DNA from: Janibacter limosus | Lineage (GTDB): Bacteria > Actinomycetota > Actinomycetes > Actinomycetales > Dermatophilaceae | NCBI RefSeq assembly: GCF_004295485.1 | Contig: NZ_CP036164.1 | Span: 2,914,001 to 2,978,000 of the forward strand | DNA: 64,000 nucleotides | Reading direction: 5' to 3' | Shown: piece by piece, positions 62,124 to 64,000 of the stretch | How the letters are laid out: the number at the start of each line of letters is the position of its first letter | Numbering within the stretch: position 1 is the first letter of the stretch | Translations under genes and position numbers: made by a program | The notes under the pieces: generated by a model | The model's input: the letters and a program-made list of their open reading frames with translations, nothing else | Databases searched by the model: none | Told to the model about the DNA's origin: nothing

Positions 62124-63157
62124 CAGGCCTTCACCGACGTCCCGGCAGAGCGCAGGTTTTCGCAGGCCTCGACGATGCGGGCGGCCATGGCGGCCTCCGC
62201 CTCCTTGCCCCAGGCGCGCGGGTCGTACTGCTTCTTGTTGCCGACCTCGCCGTCGATCTTGAGCACTCCGGTGTAGTTCTCGAGCATCCAGCCGGCGACC
62301 GGACGGGTGAAGGCGTACTGGGTGTCGGTGTCGACATTCATCTTCACGACGCCGAAGTCGACGGCGTCGCTGATCTCCTGCGCGGTCGAGCCGGAGCCGC
62401 CGTGGAAGACGAGGTCGAGCGGCCGCTCGCCGTGGTCGCTGCCGTACTTCGCGACGATCGCGTCCTGGCACTGCTTCAGGATCTCGGGCCGCAGCTTGAC
62501 GTTGCCCGGCTTGTAGACACCGTGGACGTTGCCGAAGGTCAGGGCGGTCATGTACCGGCCCTTGTCCCCCAGGCCGAGTGCCTCGACGGTCGCGAGGGCG
62601 TCCTCGGGGGTCGTGTAGAGCTGGTCGTTGATCTCGTTGGCGACACCGTCCTCCTCGCCACCGACGACACCGATCTCGACCTCGAGGATGATGTCGGCCG
62701 CCGCGGAGAGCTCGAGGAGCTCCTGCGCGATCTGGAGGTTCTCGGCGAGCGGCACGGCCGAGCCGTCCCACATGTGCGACTGGAAGATCGGCAGGCCGGT
62801 GGCGTCCTTGCGCTCCTTGCTCGCCGCGAGCAGCGGGCGGACGAAGCCGTCGAGCTTGTCCTTGGGGCAGTGGTCGGTGTGCAGGGCGATGTTGACGTCG
62901 AAGTTCTTGGCGACCTCCTGCGCATAGGCAGCGAGCGCGAGCGACCCGGTGACCATGTCCTTGACCGTCGGGCCGGACAGGTACTCACCGCCGCCGGTGG
63001 AGACCTGCACGATGCCGTCACTGCCGGCCTCGGCGAAACCGCGGATCGCAGCGTTGAGCGTCTGGCTGGAGGTCACGTTGATCGCGGGGTAGGCGAAGGA
63101 GCCCGCCTTGGCGCGGTCGAGCATGTCTCGATAGACATCTGGGGTGGCGATGGGCAT
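62123..63157 (-). CDS. fbaA: Class II fructose-bisphosphate aldolase
   Basis: 344 residues. AYPAINVTSSQTLNAAIRGF is the N-terminus. The zinc ligands lie in ALHTDHCPKDKLDGF, NVHGVYKPGNV and LVFHGGSGSTAQEI, and GVVKMNVDTDTQYAFT completes the active site. It interconverts fructose-1,6-bisphosphate with DHAP and GAP. AGGAGG lies 9 nt before the ATG. It is co-transcribed with the DUF3151 gene. Confidence 0.96.
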   Translation of the reverse strand: MPIATPDVYRDMLDRAKAGSFAYPAINVTSSQTLNAAIRGFAEAGSDGIVQVSTGGGEYLSGPTVKDMVTGSLALAAYAQEVAKNFDVNIALHTDHCPKDKLDGFVRPLLAASKERKDATGLPIFQSHMWDGSAVPLAENLQIAQELLELSAAADIILEVEIGVVGGEEDGVANEINDQLYTTPEDALATVEALGLGDKGRYMTALTFGNVHGVYKPGNVKLRPEILKQCQDAIVAKYGSDHGERPLDLVFHGGSGSTAQEISDAVDFGVVKMNVDTDTQYAFTRPVAGWMLENYTGVLKIDGEVGNKKQYDPRAWGKEAEAAMAARIVEACENLRSAGTSVKA

Positions 63158-63249
63158 GGCGGAGAGCCTCCTGGCGCGTGATCGGTTGGTCTTTTGCCAC
63201 GATCCTCGCAGATCGACCTGCGGCCGGGTCGCGGTCGCGCATGTTACGT

Positions 63250-63347
63250 GCGGGTACGACGTGCACTTGTCGAGCCGCGCTTCACGGGAACCCCGGACTT
63301 CTGAGGTTCTGTGCGAGATCTACGTCAGTAGTGGGTGTCGTACCCGC
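63250..63347. repeat. 11-bp inverted repeat in the fbaA upstream region
   Basis: GCGGGTACGAC (63250-63260) and GTCGTACCCGC (63337-63347) are exact complements 76 bp apart. The right copy overlaps the 12-bp palindrome TACCCGCGGGTA (63341-63352). These are possible sites for a regulator of fbaA; nothing else is recognisable in 63158-63362. Confidence 0.45.
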
Positions 63348-63362
63348 GGGTAGCTTCTGCCT

Positions 63363-64000
63363 TCACGGGGTGCGGGTCGCTGGGACGGTCGTCGCGACCC
63401 GCTCCAGGCCCAGGCGGGTGAGGATCGGCAGCGAGTCCGGTGAGCAGTCCACCCGGACGAAGGGGAAGCCGCGCTCGCTGGCCCGCTGCGCCCGCTGCGC
63501 CACGAGGGCCCGGTAGATCCCGCGTCGGCGGGCGGCGGGGTGCGTGGTCCCGCCCCAGAGCGAGCAGAAGTCGGTGCCCGGGCTGTAGCGCACCCAGGCG
63601 CCGCACACGACCTGCCCGACCTCGACCCGGTGACCCACGGCCTGCCCCGACCCGACCACCGGCCCGACCTGCATCGGCTCGGCCGCCTCCGCGACGAAGA
63701 CGTCGAGCGTCCCGGGCGTGCGCCGCAGCTCCTCGCGCAGCTGCTGGGTGTGGCCGTCGCGCCGCCCCCAGACGATCTCGTGGAGGTCGGCGATCCCGGC
63801 GAAGGCGCCGTCGTCCGCCACGTCGACGAGGCGCAGGCGCACCCCCTTCGCCGTCACGGGGTGGAGGAGGTCCGTGACCTCGCCCAGGACCAGCGCCTCG
63901 TCGTCCTCGACGGTGAAGCCGTGGGCCCGCAACCGCTCGAGCAGGTCGGCCGGCTCGTCGTAGTCATAGGTCTTCCACTCGAGCTCCTGCCCGCGCCCGG
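63363..64000 (-). CDS. GNAT-family N-acetyltransferase, 5' end beyond the window
   Basis: At least 212 residues are visible and the frame is still open at 64000. The region beyond 63932 encodes QELEWKTYDYDEPADLLERL, matching the start region of related acetyltransferases, so an internal start at 63932 is unlikely. The acetyl-CoA site is GGTTHPAARRRGIYRALVAQ, preceded by VCGAWVRYSPGTDFCSLWGG. The substrate is unknown. Confidence 0.82.
   Translation of the reverse strand, partial: GRGQELEWKTYDYDEPADLLERLRAHGFTVEDDEALVLGEVTDLLHPVTAKGVRLRLVDVADDGAFAGIADLHEIVWGRRDGHTQQLREELRRTPGTLDVFVAEAAEPMQVGPVVGSGQAVGHRVEVGQVVCGAWVRYSPGTDFCSLWGGTTHPAARRRGIYRALVAQRAQRASERGFPFVRVDCSPDSLPILTRLGLERVATTVPATRTP

Overview
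The window is about 64 kb of very GC-rich DNA, roughly 70% G+C with strongly G/C-biased third codon positions. It reads as the chromosome of an actinobacterium, most likely order Micrococcales (Intrasporangiaceae/Dermatophilaceae-like). Supporting signs are MarP, GuaB1, DUF3073, DUF3151, DUF5302, WhiB7, HelD, the separate PurL/PurQ/PurS proteins, and many GTG or apparently leaderless starts. The genus is not proven. No plasmid, prophage or CRISPR signature was seen.

Layout. (1) 1-10 kb: end of a subtilisin-like protease, MarP, a two-gene HTH/nucleotidyltransferase module that looks toxin-antitoxin-like, tRNA-Lys, a D-amino-acid dehydrogenase whose 5' end carries 13 C in a row, an acyltransferase, DUF445, GuaB1 and a PHP-domain protein. 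(2) 10.4-10.75 kb: tRNA-Glu, tRNA-Asp, tRNA-Phe and a terminator. (3) 10.9-29.8 kb: a cell-surface glycopolymer locus. WecB and WecC make UDP-ManNAc and then UDP-ManNAcA. Six glycosyltransferases and an SGNH acyltransferase would build and decorate the polymer, and a Wzm/Wzt-like ABC exporter would move it out. The exporter ATPase has an unusual C-terminal half resembling cell-wall-binding repeats. (4) 30-61 kb: a dispersed purine region, almost all on the minus strand (purM-purF, purL-purQ-purS, purC, purD, purA), with GuaB1 further left. Interleaved are a Gfo/Idh oxidoreductase, a sterol-carrier-like protein, a surface 5'-nucleotidase, a UbiB kinase, soxR/whiB7 around a SoxR box, HelD and a small oxidoreductase operon. 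(5) 61.7-64 kb: DUF3151, fbaA and a GNAT protein cut by the window end.

The most unusual stretch is 44.4-47.4 kb. A MntA-like antitoxin with a truncated HepT partner, followed by an intact wHTH-nucleotidyltransferase/HEPN pair with its own AT-rich promoter, sits between fragments of the 3' end of an acyl-CoA synthetase gene. The left copy of that gene end is about 97-98% identical to the right one but has lost 111 bp in frame between near-perfect 15-bp direct repeats. With the module at 1.6-3.0 kb and a degenerate gene at 48.9 kb, the window holds up to four nucleotidyltransferase-related loci.

Other signals worth checking are a SoxR operator placed between soxR and whiB7, two related long hairpins at convergent gene ends, a CCTTAAGG-centred repeat whose palindrome supplies stop codons on both strands, and a strong excess of CGAAGGG/CCCTTCG across the window.
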